64,000 bases of DNA, from positions 124,001 to 188,000 of the forward strand of contig NADL03000512.1 of the NCBI GenBank assembly GCA_002205965.3, read 5' to 3'. This DNA is from Kappaphycus alvarezii (taxonomy: Eukaryota > Rhodophyta > Florideophyceae > Gigartinales > Solieriaceae). Under the pieces are notes generated by a model. It made no database searches and had not been told where the DNA came from. It saw nothing but the letters and a program-made list of their open reading frames with translations. Shown here one piece after another: positions 1-11,769 of this stretch. Numbering within the stretch: the first letter of the stretch is position 1; each line of letters opens with the position of its first letter. Position numbers and translations under genes: made by a program.

Positions 1-1107
1 ATTCTTATAATACACGTGTACATGCCACGACCTAATTGAACTTTAACAGTAATGTAACATGGATGCAAAACGTGGCAATTGATAACTGTCTCTGCATTAC
101 TGTCAGCAGAAACTGCGCAAAGGTCATATGTATGAAGGCTATACTTGGCCTTGTAAAATCTGTTTCCGCACTGCTCAAGGCAGTAAGCTAGCAAAGTTCG
201 GATCAATTAGAAGTGTACGATGCAAGCACATATGTACGCAATGCTAAGGAGACGGTACTGTCGGAGAATGCAGGCTATCAGTAAGTTGCTACGTTTAGTT
301 TACTTCAACTGACAAAGATTGGTAGAGAATCATCGTGCTATGGGCAGAGGAGGAGAGACTCAATATCATAAAAGTAAGGGGAGGAAGTTCCGTTGATGGA
401 TAGGTAAGATAATCGGCAAGGAGTAAAGCAGAAATTTACATACAGCCACTTGTTCTTCAGGGTGAGTCAAGGCGTAGCCATTTGCTTGTATATTTGTTGA
501 TTTACGCACCAGACTATGATAACAAAAGTACTGAAGAAAATTACCTGCAAGGGTGAGTGTGTGCTCTCGCAATAATTGCAGTGCTCAGAGCCTTGCCTGG
601 GTATAAGGCTCAGTACAATACAGTATATTATACTATACAGTATATAAGCAGTATTGTAGAGCGTCTCTACCCGTTTTCAATTTCAATTTCAACTGAGAAC
701 ACGTGTCGAGTGAGGAAACCACGTTATTAAAAGACGGGAAATTTTCAATTGAAAAATGCAAGAAACACTTCTTGGGGTCCGTTGCACCCCACTAGTGAAA
801 TCCAAAATCTGCTGACACTGTATGCAGGGATAGCTTCCCACGCGCTTTTTGCCACTCCCACCGTTCCTGTTCGCTCCCTTTCCGCTCTTCTTTCCAAAAG
901 GCCCGCTTCCTCTTCAAAATCCACTAAATTTGTGGTCTTTTCGAATGATTCCACCTTCCACTACCAAATATCCCACGTTTCCTTCTCAGCCTAAATATCA
1001 GCGTATCTTTAACTTTGATTTTTACCCGATATTGGGAAGCATTGGATAGGGATTCGATGTCGTTTTTTCTAGAGGAGGACGTATAAGAGGATATAGAATC
1101 CCTCACA
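1..1107. other. No recognised gene
   Basis: AT-rich stretch in which no protein family or RNA gene is recognisable on either strand. A short cluster of ACAGTATA/TATACAGT motifs lies at about 610-650. Similar TACAGTAC tracts recur across the window, usually in non-coding gaps. The short open frames here are overlapping and look like chance. Confidence 0.5.
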
Positions 1108-2160
1108 ATGTCATTCTGGATTCAAACGAAAAGCTTGGCGGTCTTTGCCCACACAAGGAAAAAGCATGGAGTTTTGAGTCCAATTAACGCGTCAAACATT
1201 TCCAAGAACTATGCTGGTTCGCACTTTCAATATACAAAGAACTATTTCTGGTCTGTTGACGAATTTTGCCCGGAGACATGTATGCAAGGTCCAGAACAGC
1301 CTGAATATGCATTTGAACGAAGGTTTAGGGTGTAGAGGGTGTTTTTTGATCGGTTGTTCTACAATAATGTTGCGGTGTCGCCCTATTTAAGACAGGGACT
1401 GAGATTAGGTGCTACTTCCAGGACTTTAATAGCATCTTTACTGAAATTTATTGATGCCTTACGAATTTTATCGTACAGTTTACCCGCATATCTTTCCGAT
1501 GACCTGTTCTACGTTTTGGAAACATCTGCATCCTTGTGTCTGGATGAGTATTGTATATCCTTTGTTAAATCTCTCTTTTTCATTGTTCCTAAGGGCTGCA
1601 ACGCCCGTTGTCTTGCTAGCATTGAGATTTATTTTAGAAGGCTAGGATCTCCAGGTCGTATTGGGAGCTTGGATCGTGCAGGATTGAATTAGAAAAACTT
1701 CCCTAAGGCGTTACAGGTGATCATGATTGGGAAGGACGTCAAGCCGGTGGTGAGGATGGAGTTAGTTTGTTCGCTGGAACTGTGGATTTGATCTCTTCAG
1801 TTTGGACTCCTGCGAGTAATGAATGACTTGAACATTTTGGAAGTCAGTAAGCACTTAAAGGAGGTCTTGGCTGGTACTTTCCCACCCGTCCAGCCCAGTT
1901 ATACTGTATCAGAAGATTTCCTCAACCGGTTTTACAATTTGACGTACCATATATATCCAGACTGGAAAATCTTCATCCATTCCATATCCGAACCAGAGCA
2001 CATAGAAAGCTCTGTGTTTGCGAAGGCACAATGAGGTGTTCGGGAATTTGTTGAAAGGGTTTTCGGTGTTCTTTTTCGGAGCTTACAGCTTCTTTTAATT
2101 GCATGTGAGTATTGGACTATCGCAAAATACAATGGCTCTTTACGGCATATATGTGTGGCT
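1108..2160 (+). pseudogene. PIF/Harbinger-type transposase remnant
   Basis: Decayed DDE transposase of the plant-transposon-protein (PIF/Harbinger) type, an enzyme that cuts and rejoins its own element. One frame runs through the interval, broken only by in-frame stops at 1333, 1690, 1789 and 2032. Order seen: a basic N-terminal part; YAFERRFRV, like the family's FRRRFRM; IGSLDRAGLN with the first catalytic Asp; then MIGKDVKPVVRMELVC; VMNDLNILEVS with the second Asp; YPDWKIFIHSISEP; and GVRELVERVFGVL with the final Glu. Length and order fit a near full-length protein. The Myb-like partner usual in these elements was not found, and terminal repeats were not resolved. Family call is firm; element ends are not. 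Confidence 0.75.
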
Positions 2161-2368
2161 CCACATCAATAACTCAAAATTTCAGTTTAGCCGGTCCAAT
2201 TATATGGGAAATTTGGTCAAAATTGGTCCGTTTTGGGGCCCAAAACCAAAGTTGTAGCTGTGAATGATATCTTTCCGACGAACTATGGAACACTATATGC
2301 GGACCATTTCATGCGCTTCTACGGTTCCAGACCGACTTGACACATCTGTTCTCAACTAACTGTTGCCA

Positions 2369-4386
2369 TTATTGACCCTCTATGTCATTCCATTCGTCAC
2401 CAGAGGCAAAGTATCGGCCGTTAAAAACCTCATCTTCCTTATTATCCCTGTAAAGTACATTCTTTTCTAGGTAGCTCATCCTATTACCTTCCTGAGCAGG
2501 CGGTACAGTATGATGGTCCGGTGTACCTAACATAAATTGCGAAGACTTCAACATAGTAGTTGCTACCGCGCTAATTTCATCAACAGATACAGACCTCTTC
2601 AAGACCTTGAACTCTGTAAATGTGTAAATTGTAGTAAAACCCTTCACCTTAACACAACATATACAGGCCTATTCTTTTCAAAATGAAAGACGTGATACCT
2701 GGATAAACGAAAACCACCAGTAATTGTAAACCACTCCGCAAGAAATCGTTTCCACTGAAACCATTCCAGATTAGTAGAGCATATAACTTTGTTTGTTGTA
2801 GAACTATCCGCAATAACTTTCATCATTTCACAAGGTGAAACAACGTTCCTCTGTTTCAACTTTCGTTTCTCAAGACCAAAAGCCGCGTCATATATATTTT
2901 TTTGTATGTCCAGCCACCAGAAAGTAAAGCGTAATACAGTCTTCGTAGCTCTTTACAACCTGCAGAGCTAGAAACCAAAGAATGAAAATGTTCTTCTTTT
3001 GACCTGAGCAGTTGTCAGCATGCAATTTTAACTGACGCAACATTGGCTCAGTAGCCGCAACCAGCGCATTTTTCGTCTTGTGGTAATCGATACAGTGCTG
3101 CATCATTGATCCTACTTCATTAGCCGTTTTACTATTAGGCCAGTGTCCCTCGGGTAGCCCATAGATAAACGTTTGCCCGAAGTTGCTGCTGTGAACGCGA
3201 AAAAAAATCAAACTTCAGGCCTGTCACGAAATGGAGCTGCCCTGGTTGACGTAGTAGATGCGGAAGCAGAATTTTTTCTGCAATGTCAAAGGTAGGATTC
3301 ATAGTACCACCGCAAGTACTTTGCAAAATGGTTTGTTGTAAAGTTTTGTGAAAGCGAAATTTCTAAGCAGCTTCTGCCCTATGCTTATCTCTTGCTCGAA
3401 GTAGCAACTCTTTTAAAGGAACCTCTGACGTGTTAATAATTAAATTTCCCATCTGAGTGCAAGTATCACAAAAGTCGCTATCTGGGCGCAGTATGCGACG
3501 GGTCGATACCTGGGCAGATCAAACCTTAAGAAAGCTTTTGTAGGCCATCGGTAAGGCGGGAAGCTTGTACGATCCCGGATGTTCTGCTACAGTAGCAGTT
3601 AGTAAAATATTCCAATCTTCATTGTAGGCGTCGTACACAACGTGTCTTTCTGTGTCACTAAGGAGCCAGTAAATTGGCATGTCTGCTGACGAGCCCCGCC
3701 CCGCTGGGCATGCCATTGCGTTCATCTCGCCGTAACGCATCAGATACGCCGTTGCAACAATTGTCTGTACAGACATCTTCCCTTTTCTAGTATTCTTTTG
3801 GCTCCTATCTTCTATTTCAAAACGGTCTGATGACTAGCTTTGCAAAGGAACGAGTTGATTGTTCTTGGGTGCATCTTTACAATTGCGGCAAAAACCGAGC
3901 GAAAAACACGGGAGCCCCAAATGGCGTAGACAGTGGTGGCGTTGCCCTCCGTGTCCGTTGTTTTCCGTTTTCTTTTTCTTTGTTCGCGCTCTCAGTGAGA
4001 AGCTCATTGTTTTCTCCCTGTCTGGGGGACAGGGCAAGTAAAATTGCATGAACAGCTTTGCTCCGCGATGTTTCGGATAGTGCAGCAAAACTCTTTGCGA
4101 GTTCTTCCGCACCAGGTACTACACATTTTGGAGAGCATTTACAGTCCGTTACGTGGTGGGTAAAAAATCGCAGAGCGTTTTGATCCTGTACCTGGCGCTG
4201 GTCTCCGTTTTCTTCCCTATCATCGGGTGGTTGGGGCAGAATGTTGTAGGGGACATTGATAGAGGTATTATTGAGAAGCTCGTTGATATTTTCAGGGAGT
4301 TCAGTAAAGAGGTCGAACTCCTGGAGCCCCTCGAGATCGAAAGGATCAAGTGTGGCCATTGCAGAGGCGTGTTTTGTTTGCTCCAT
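2369..4386 (-). pseudogene. DUF7869-like transposable-element protein, broken
   Basis: Remnant of a large element protein read from 4386 down to 2369 in several frames. The N-terminal 169-codon piece (3877-4386) has an acidic, Asn-rich start and then CKCSPKCVVPGAEELAKSF. After a frameshift come MSVQTIVATAYLMRYGEMNA and PIYWLLSDTERHVVYDAYN (3519-3776), a CDTCTQMGNLII cysteine pair near 3470, HLLRQPGQLHFVTGLKFDFF (3240-3180), and LKLHADNCSGQKKN followed by FLVAGHTKK (2888-3211). The HADNCSGQ...GHTK block is typical of the DUF7869 proteins carried by dispersed eukaryotic elements, probably with an RNase H-like catalytic fold (inference). The downstream pieces 2644-2859 and 2369-2647 continue the same protein. 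Frameshifts and stops make it non-functional as read. Confidence 0.65.
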
Positions 4387-4778
4387 TTAAACGCAAGGAA
4401 GGAGGATTGCCTGTTCGGAACGGCAGTATTTTGTTGAGGTCTGCTGTGGAAAGTTTCTGGAGATTATCTTGGCTGTATGCAATTTCTAAAAATATCTTAG
4501 TGCGTAACGAACATCCGTTACAACACATTCGTGTAGCTTCCCCTTCTGTTCAGCACCTCTTCGCTCCTTACAGACTCCATAATTGGAATGTTGGGAAAAG
4601 TAGCATTCCAACAGTATGTACAAGTCCGATCGGCCCATATATGACATTTTGAGTAATTGAAGTGGAGCCCTACACATATTTTAACATGCATATCATGGTT
4701 ATAGAATGCATACGGGAATACTACTCTTCCGATGGACCCGAGGGTTATGGTTCCTCCTCTTTTAAGGACGAATACATT

Positions 4779-5391
4779 TCAGATATTGTCTTTGAAAGGA
4801 AAGAAGAACAAGTAAATACGCTGCACACCTTTGAAATGCCATGCAAGATGTGATAAAGGTGAAAGGGTCTCATGCGAAACCAATGAAGGGATTAGTGACC
4901 AATATCTGGAACAGATACGGCGGTAAATCTGGGATATCAGAATGACCAAGGCGCAAGATGCACCAAGGCCTAAGCTGTTGCAGTGGAGGAGTTCCATACT
5001 CCTCTCGTACTTGCTGAGATCTTTGGCTGGTCTCACTCGATACCTCGTAGCGTTTGGTAAACGGACAAATGGGTCGTCTATACACACTTCCTGGATGATG
5101 TACTTTCCTTTTTGACCTCCCGTGGACTTGGAGCTTTATCACCAGGGCGTGTCCGCACCGGCTGCGCGCCTTGCTTGTTTTTATTTTCCGTTTTCTGCCG
5201 GTTCTAACGAAATAAAAGCATTTATGACCTTTTTTTCGTCGGCGATAAGCATCAAAGGGCTTCTTTATATGGGAAGTCTGACCCGGGTGATCAGACGAAT
5301 CCCGACGGTGAGTATACAATTCGCATACTCTTATGTAACCATCGTAAATATCGAGCACCGCCTGTTCAATATCTTCTTCTGTAGGGTCTCA
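4779..5391 (-). pseudogene. Possible MULE/FAR1-like transposase trace
   Basis: Two overlapping minus frames of 162 and 102 codons. The longer reads DPTEEDIEQAVLDIYDGY upstream of its first Met and then a basic stretch, GRKRKIKTSKARSRCGHALV, ending in RSKRKVHHPGSVY. A basic Cys-containing block followed by a His-rich turn resembles the FAR1-like DNA-binding segment of Mutator-like transposases, but no DDE core is visible. The frames may equally be chance. This is a lead, not an identification. Confidence 0.2.
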
Positions 5392-5486
5392 AGTTGACAC
5401 GGCAACATGTCTTTTTCTCGCGATTAGGACATTTGTTTTGGTTTGGGGAATCGCTTGAACATTTTTTTATCGATAATATAGGTTCT

Positions 5487-5822
5487 TGTTGTTGTAATTC
5501 AGGATACACGTAATTTATTTATGTTCTAGTTACAGTCCTTTAGTGTAGTTTTTTGCCCTTACTACTATTTTTTATCCTACGTAGTTTATACTTTCTCTAT
5601 CCTATTGTACTGTTAGCGATCCCTGCTAGGACTGTTGTAGTGTAAGGGTCACTAAAGCCTCCTGCAGGACTGTCCGCTAGGGAATCTAGTAAGTAGTGAG
5701 TAGATGTGCTAGAGATAGTCGACGACGTCTACTGCCTATAAAATGCCTGCCAGCCTTGGGAACTGAAGTAAAACAACATCAAAAATTTTATTCTCAACCT
5801 ACTTAGCTATTTTAAACCAGCA
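5487..5822 (+). repeat. LTR-like sequence, possibly solo
   Basis: Begins TGTTGTTGTAATTC and carries a TATAAAA box near 5740, with a downstream stretch like the R/U5 part of an LTR. Its build resembles the LTR-like block at 45892-46250: a poly-pyrimidine upstream part, ATGTTCTA followed by a string of CTA/TAGTT motifs, then CTATAAAA. No coding region or partner LTR is adjacent, so a solo LTR is possible. Boundaries are approximate. Confidence 0.3.
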
Positions 5823-6787
5823 AAAAAGTCTAAAGTTTTTTCGGACTCGCCGCTAACGCCGCCTGTCTGCTTTTTCTACTCTAACCCCTGAGTTTTCCCG
5901 AGATTTGTACGGTTGGATTTGAAACAAGTTTCAAAAAAATGGTCCAGAATCGGGATGTTTGAACAAAGAAAATGCAAACGCGTTCCAAATCCAATGGTAC
6001 GTACAGTTCAAATTTTTCGGTGGTAACGGGCGTTTTTAAATCCAATGTAAAAGTTTCAAACAGTCTGTTGGACATTAAAGATGAATATTCTTTTATATTG
6101 TATATAGTATATTATACTGTACAGTACAGTACAGTACACAGTAAGACTATTCAGAACACCAATATACTGTACTGCACTGTACATTTATTATAATACATAC
6201 AGTACAGTAGTAGCTACACTTTGAATACAGCACACTACTGCACAGTAACTCAGTGTAGTACGGTTAGTGCTAAAAATGCGTTCCGCTTTATTGTATGTCG
6301 ACAAGTCCGCACTACACAAGACCGCGGGCTCTGCTAGACGGACGACTCCCGGCAATGGCTGAACCAATTGCCCACTCAAGCGAGAAAGGGACCGGAAGAA
6401 AACTCCACCACCTGAACCGAGGATTCAGGAGACTTAAAAAACTACCACTATAAGTACATAGGCTTACAAATAGAGACGGCGACGACAACCGCGAGAACTC
6501 CGGACGAGCCTGCTTGACGACCAGCCGGCAACTCCATGTGAATCTCGACTTAAAAGCCGAACGGATAGTACTATACGTGTCGCAGAGTACTGTAAAGTAC
6601 ATTACTGTGCCTTACAAACATCAACTCGGCCAAAGGTTCGCCCTACAAAAGGGGTATGTTTCGGGGTCAGAAATTGAAATGCACCAAACGCTTTGTAAAT
6701 AAGCTTACAGCAAACGCAATATACACATACTATACAGAATATCACAGGCAATGCAGGCATTTTTTAACTGGAAAAAATTTACTAAAA
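5823..6787. other. No recognised gene; ACAGT microsatellite
   Basis: No protein is recognisable. At 6112-6137 there is a short (ACAGT)n tract that forms a palindromic TACTGTACAGTA repeat, with degenerate copies nearby (6164-6210 and 6535-6600). The rest is low-information sequence between the LTR-like block and the copia element. Confidence 0.5.
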
Positions 6788-7091
6788 TGTGACTACTTAA
6801 TCCAATCATATTTTACTTTGTGTACTTTGGGGTGTTTCTCGTGGTACCTTGCAAGTGAACATATAGCTTTAATGGTTTTTCTTTCTTTTGAACGGGTTTT
6901 CCAGGGTTAGGAGTCGTATTATACAGTATACAGGTATGCAGTTTACGGGCCCGTGTGAGGGTCGATGCAGGGCAATAGAAAACAATACAAGGCACGAGAA
7001 GGATGTACAACGTAGCCCGGACGTCGAGTGAAGTTCGAAAAGTACCGTTCTTAGGTATTTTCTTTGTTAATCAAGTGGCTCCTCCATCGCA
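6788..7091 (+). repeat. 5' LTR of the 6.8-11 kb copia element
   Basis: Starts TGTGACTACTTAATCC. It matches the 3' LTR through its first 90 bases and again from GTCGAGTGAAGTT (near 7024). Between these blocks lie about 140 bases absent from the 3' LTR, including a TATACAGTATACAG palindrome. This LTR therefore seems to have gained a small insertion, or the other lost it. The right boundary is inferred from the paired end ...TCGCA / ...TTGCA. Confidence 0.6.
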
Positions 7092-8239
7092 AATCGGTCT
7101 TTATTTTTAAGCTGTAAGTGCTGATACAGCATCTACAATGTGTATTGAACAAATATTTTTGCGTGTTGACCGTTTGATACCCAGAACAGGGTCGGCAGAA
7201 GACAGGGAACTTGAACTAATTGGAGGTTGATTTACACAATTGCTAACCTTACATGCACAAGTTGCAACCGTGATGGTTTAGGAGCGCCTACAATCCCGTG
7301 AAATTCTATCTGGGGGCCCAGGTCTTCTTGCCGCCCGGACTTGTTTGTTCAGTCTGACGCTTCTGAACGTACACTCTGGTACAACCGAGTGGACTACACT
7401 TTTCAATGGACCGGCCTTTGAGACACGATTTTTCATCTCAGGTTATTGGTTTGAAACTAGTCACCAATAAAAACATGTCGGTTTGTCCTTATTTAAGATA
7501 GTCGTGGAAACAAACAAGGCGGCACTGGAGAGAAGTTTTCAGGGTCAACTACCGCTCAATATTGGGACTCCACTTTTTTTCAATGAGTAACCCAGCTTCA
7601 AATCAGCTTCAAGTGCTCATGGTCGGACTGATGGAGATAACGGCGCACAACCGGGCATACAGACACCTTCAACTCCGTCAACATTTTTCATGAGTACCCT
7701 TTCTGCAGATTCTATGGAGAGTATGAATTAGGTTCAGAGTGGCTTTTCACCAGCATTCATTTTCTGGAGGAAGATGGATTGATGGTAGGTGTGACATTGA
7801 TCCGTGCGGTCTCAGATATATTCCCGCCCGCAGTACTTTTCGGAGCAGATCTTCGATCCATACCGGCTCTCCACTCGAAGTTCCGAAACTTTCCAACTTT
7901 ATGCAACACTCGTCCCGACGCATAGTACTTACTCTTGCTACCAACTTATACCAGTATGACGACGATAAAGCCGCTGCAGTTGGTATTTTTAAAGGTATTA
8001 TTGCAACTGGGTGAAGCCCTGCGGGACCATAAGATCCCTTACTCTCTTAACATTCTAGCCCGCGTGGTCTCGCTTCAACTGCTGTAATTATTTCGTACAA
8101 ACACTCACACAACGTTGCCATTTCCCTGAAAGAGAATAAAAGGAAATTCAGTTTCGGCTTTGGTGAGTGTTGGCGGGATTTTGGTGGTGATTATCGACCG
8201 ATTGTACCAGATTACAACCTGAAGCCCCCACAGAAGCTC

Positions 8240-9180
8240 CAATTTTTCTATATTTTATTACGTGGAGATGCAGAATTTTTTTACTTGGATACTTTCGAGA
8301 TTTACGCGACATCCTTTCAGCAAGTCTTTTTTAAATCGTGGAAAAGGAGTACAATTCTATTGTTCATCAAAGCAAAGTGAAGAATTTTCTAAAGTTTTTA
8401 CCATTGAGCACTTATGTTGCAGAGGGTATAGATATGTCCAATAATCTCGAAAGAGTGTACAAGACTACTAAAAAGCTCTCCATACAAGCCCCTATTGCGC
8501 ATCTAGGGACGCTCATTGAGCATACTTTTTAGATCCATGTAGATAATGGACCACAGTTTACTGTACGTCTCTAGAGTTCAAAAATCTGTGCAAGCTTGCT
8601 GGTACTGAGCTAAAATTATCCATTGGTCGAAATCCATAATACTATCAGAGTCGGAGAGAGGTATAACTCTTTTTAAGGTCAATTTATTGTAAAGTGAAAG
8701 CTGAACGCCCAAGTCTGACAAAATGTGACGCCTTATATATTGCGATCAATGTTCTTAAAGACACAGCGGGGCCAAATGGACCTGTTCCCAACCTTCTTGT
8801 CTGTGGGGGAGTGTCCAGGATACAGGTGAAACCTGTTAATCTTCCAACACATACGGAACGTGTGATCGCTCCAATGAAGCTAGGCAATCATTGGCCAATA
8901 TTCAAGCTGAAAGCAATGTAAGTAGGGCTATCCGAAGTAGCACTGCAGCTGCTTCGATGGCCGAAATTCGAATTGGTGACGAAATAATCATCTATCAAGA
9001 GCATTTGAACCAATGTATCGGCCCATACAAAGTCCTAGATGTGTCCGGGAAAATAGTACACGTCAATATTTACGGACGTTTTTCAAAGTTAGCCTTGGAG
9101 AAGTTCAAACTGTATACTAGAGAAGTTAGACAGACTTCAAATGGAAACAGGGATATTTTAGCAGCAAATGATGACGTGTA
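8240..9180 (+). pseudogene. Copia integrase remnant
   Basis: Pieces in two main frames. VDNGPQF (8540-8560) is the second-Asp region of the integrase core. Next come VEIHNTIRVGERY (where the catalytic Glu is expected) and VKAERPSLTKCDALYIAINV, and then a segment on PVNLPTHTERVIAPM (8694-8921). The tail (8891-9181) reads AEIRIGDEIIIYQEHLNQ and IGPYKVLDVSGKIVHVN, the small beta-barrel found after the core in this copia group. In-frame stops and at least two frameshifts separate the parts. Confidence 0.65.
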
Positions 9181-9314
9181 ACCTTAATTGAAAATCACAG
9201 AATCAGACAACACCCTACAACTAATTTTGCATGTGATTGATATACTGTGTATTGGTACAGCTGAAACACAACTGGCAGAGGGCCCTATAGAGATAAGCTA
9301 ATTTATTGCCGATG

Positions 9315-9860
9315 TACTAGATGAAGACGACCCTAGGACAGAAACTACCGCCTTCATTGAAGCGAAGTTTGAAGAAATTGATGGCCTTATGAGTACAGTG
9401 GCGTTCAAAGTGGTTTATGAGAAGCTTCTTGCAACAGACGCGAGCGTGTTTAGGAGGTCGGTTTGTGCTCGTCATTAAAAATTTCGGTACGTTCAAGGTG
9501 AACACAAAGGCAAGATATATCGCTCAATGCCATAAAGACCGTGAAAAGGGTTTTATGAATAGTGTACCGAGTATGGAGCAACGTACTACACGACTGATAA
9601 TATCGTTTGCGGTTATTAATTATTTCAGGCTGTTCGGTACTGACATTAGTCAAATTTATTTACAAAGCGCCTAATTGCTCAGCAGAAAAGTTTACATTCA
9701 CCCGAAGCCAGACGATGTGGAATTCTTCAAACCTGTTCCCAGTCAGCTGCTCCAAATTCGGCGCTCTATGCATGAAGTTTTTGAGAATGGCGACTACTAG
9801 CTTGACACTATCCATCGCGAAATTAAGCAAATGCTTGGAATGAAATATTTGGATGGTGAT
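9315..9860 (+). pseudogene. Copia reverse transcriptase remnant
   Basis: Reads GGRFVLVIKNFGTFKVNTKA and ARYIAQCHKDREKGFM (9417-9674), the start of a copia RT domain. It continues with FRLFGTDISQIYLQSA, the usual DV..AYLQ first-Asp box of the palm with Tyr/Ala variants, then KVYIHPKPDD in a second frame. No YVDD box survives in readable form. The sequence then drifts out of frame. Position between the integrase and RNase H traces supports the call. Confidence 0.6.
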
Positions 9861-10187
9861 TTATCAGTTTACACCTATCGACTTGAAAAGAACTGATTGG
9901 CCTTTGTAATTAATGTTTACTAAAATTCAGCTGCTGCGGATTGCGATTTCATAAATCCCATTACAAAAAATGGTAGTGCACTTTGAGGCAAACCCGCGTG
10001 AATGGGATAACATATACTTTTTTGTTTGAAAATATCCTCTCAGAATGGAGATTTCATTAAAGTGGATCAAATAGCTTTTATTAGTAGCCTCTCAATTGTC
10101 GTGTACAGCGTATTTTTCAATGCATTTTGTAGTTTCCGTGCTAGATTATCATGGTTTACACACACATGACCTGACATATTCTTTCAA

Positions 10188-10740
10188 GTGAATCAAGCCG
10201 CTCAACTAACACGCGCCCAGTCCAGTTTACATGAAAAAAATTCATTAAAAAAGATCATTAGACGAGTGAAGGATCACCTAGTGCCACTCGGGTATAGTAA
10301 ATTGCAGAATAATTTGTTGCATTTCCGTGTTTACACCGATGCGTTGTTCAGAAAGAACTCAGACTTATCGTCGCAGCTTTGCTACATCGTATACATATGC
10401 GACGGAAACTATCTCGTACAAATTCTGGATTTTTCGAGCTGCAAGTCGAGACATGTTGTATGGTCTAATCTCGGGGGGAGATCTGCGTCTTTGCAGAAGG
10501 CTTCGATGCTGCGTTTATGCTGAAATAAGATCTCCAATTCCTTAATAAGCAAGGAATTTAGATCCAGATGTTGACTGATTCCAAGCGGTTGTTTCATATA
10601 ATCAGTCATTCGTCTATGACTGCAGAACGCAGGCTGATGATAGACGTCGCTGCAGCCGGAGAAGCCTATAGCCGGCAGGGGATTTCTCAGATCGGCCTAA
10701 TACGTGGCAATGCATATGTTGCCGATCCTCTCACAAAATA
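10188..10740 (+). pseudogene. Copia RNase H remnant
   Basis: Frames read LLHFRVYTDALFRKNSDLSS and QLCYIVYICDGNYLVQILDF (10188-10523), matching the RVYTDASFA...SQ.GYIV start of copia RNase H. Shifted frames continue with a KSR.VVRSVLGGE-like stretch. Further on, one frame has features of AERRLMIDV and ANVADPLTK (10620-10740), the normal end of such Pol proteins. The 3' LTR follows within about 100 bases. Confidence 0.6.
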
Positions 10741-10837
10741 AACTGGGAATAGTACCTTGGAATAAATTCTTATTCGAAACGCCTGCGGTTAAGTGGAACA
10801 TGCGCGGTAACCTTGCTCGTAATTACAGTGGGTTCAA

Positions 10838-10998
10838 TGTTAGTACTTGGTCCAATCATATTTTACTTTGTGTACTTTAGGTTGTATCCCGTGGTACTTT
10901 ACAAGTTATCATATAGTTTTAATGTATTCTTGTCGAGTGAAGTTTTTAAACTGCCGTTCTCCGGTACTTTATATTTTAATCCAATGGTTCCATTTGCA
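10838..10998 (+). repeat. 3' LTR of the 6.8-11 kb copia element
   Basis: Starts TGTTAGTACTTGGTCC just after a GTGGGTTCAA stretch where a polypurine tract is expected. Shares long identical runs with the 5' LTR, for example TCCAATCATATTTTACTTTG and CATATAG.TTTAATG. It is about 140 bases shorter than the 5' LTR because it lacks the extra internal block. Confidence 0.6.
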
Positions 10999-11769
10999 GA
11001 ACTCGAAACATGATACCAAAAGCTTTAAAAACACTGTTTTGGTGTAATTTCACCATAATTTCATTTCTCTTTAGGCAGAGTTTCGCATCACCGTAAAATT
11101 TGCTAGGAGCAATTCTTTCTTTATATATTACTCGTTTCTTCCTAGATATCACCATTAACTGGTAAAGAGAACTGGAAAAAATTCAAGCACGAAATAGTGT
11201 CTTCAAAAGGTTTGCATTTTCAGTTGAAATGCTTTCGGACCGAAATTTTCGCCAAAATTTTTGAGTAGAAGCTATTTTATTGCAAATAAGATGTCTTTGT
11301 TAAAATATTCATGTAAGAAAGAAATTTATAAAAATTAATTTCATTTACAAAATGATGATGTTGGAAAATTTGTTGTCTGTAATTTTCGGGCTCATATTAC
11401 GGAACATCTTCGAGACTTTTCTTAATTTTTCAATTTTTCAATTGTTTTGTGAAGAAAAATAAGAAGTACTATTGATAAAGAACCCATCACATTAAATATG
11501 AGTTCTTTTGACAAAAAAAGTCGCGGCAAATATAATTACCTTATTTCTACTTTAATTATTCCAGCAATCAAGCATAGAGTTTCTGAACACAAAGTTTTTA
11601 TATAACTTAATTCATTACCATAAACTTGATGCCGATACGAGCTGGAACACTCAGACGAGTGCAAAATGGAATCACAATCAGATATTTATTATAGTTTCAA
11701 AATTTTATTTTGCTGGTCTGAGCCTTATGAGGGAAGGTTCAAGTCAGTTTATTACCTCTTTTACATTTA
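10999..11769. other. AT-rich, no recognised gene
   Basis: Strongly AT-rich sequence with long A and T runs. No coding signal on either strand. It separates the copia element from the DDE transposase remnant and may include that transposon's terminal sequence, which was not recognised. Confidence 0.5.

Larger units (their letters stand above)
6788..10998 (+). mobile_element. Copia-type LTR retrotransposon, decayed, both LTRs present
   Basis: About 4.2 kb element bounded by two related LTRs (6788-7091 and 10838-10998). Both share the block TCCAATCATATTTTACTTTG and further stretches. Between them, traces occur in the copia order: a weak gag-like region (about 7130-8030), integrase (8240-9180), reverse transcriptase (9315-9860) and RNase H (10188-10740). 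All parts carry stops and frameshifts, so it cannot move by itself. The integrase is of the type often labelled TNT1-94-like. No matching 5-bp target duplication was found, in keeping with an old insertion. Confidence 0.7.
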
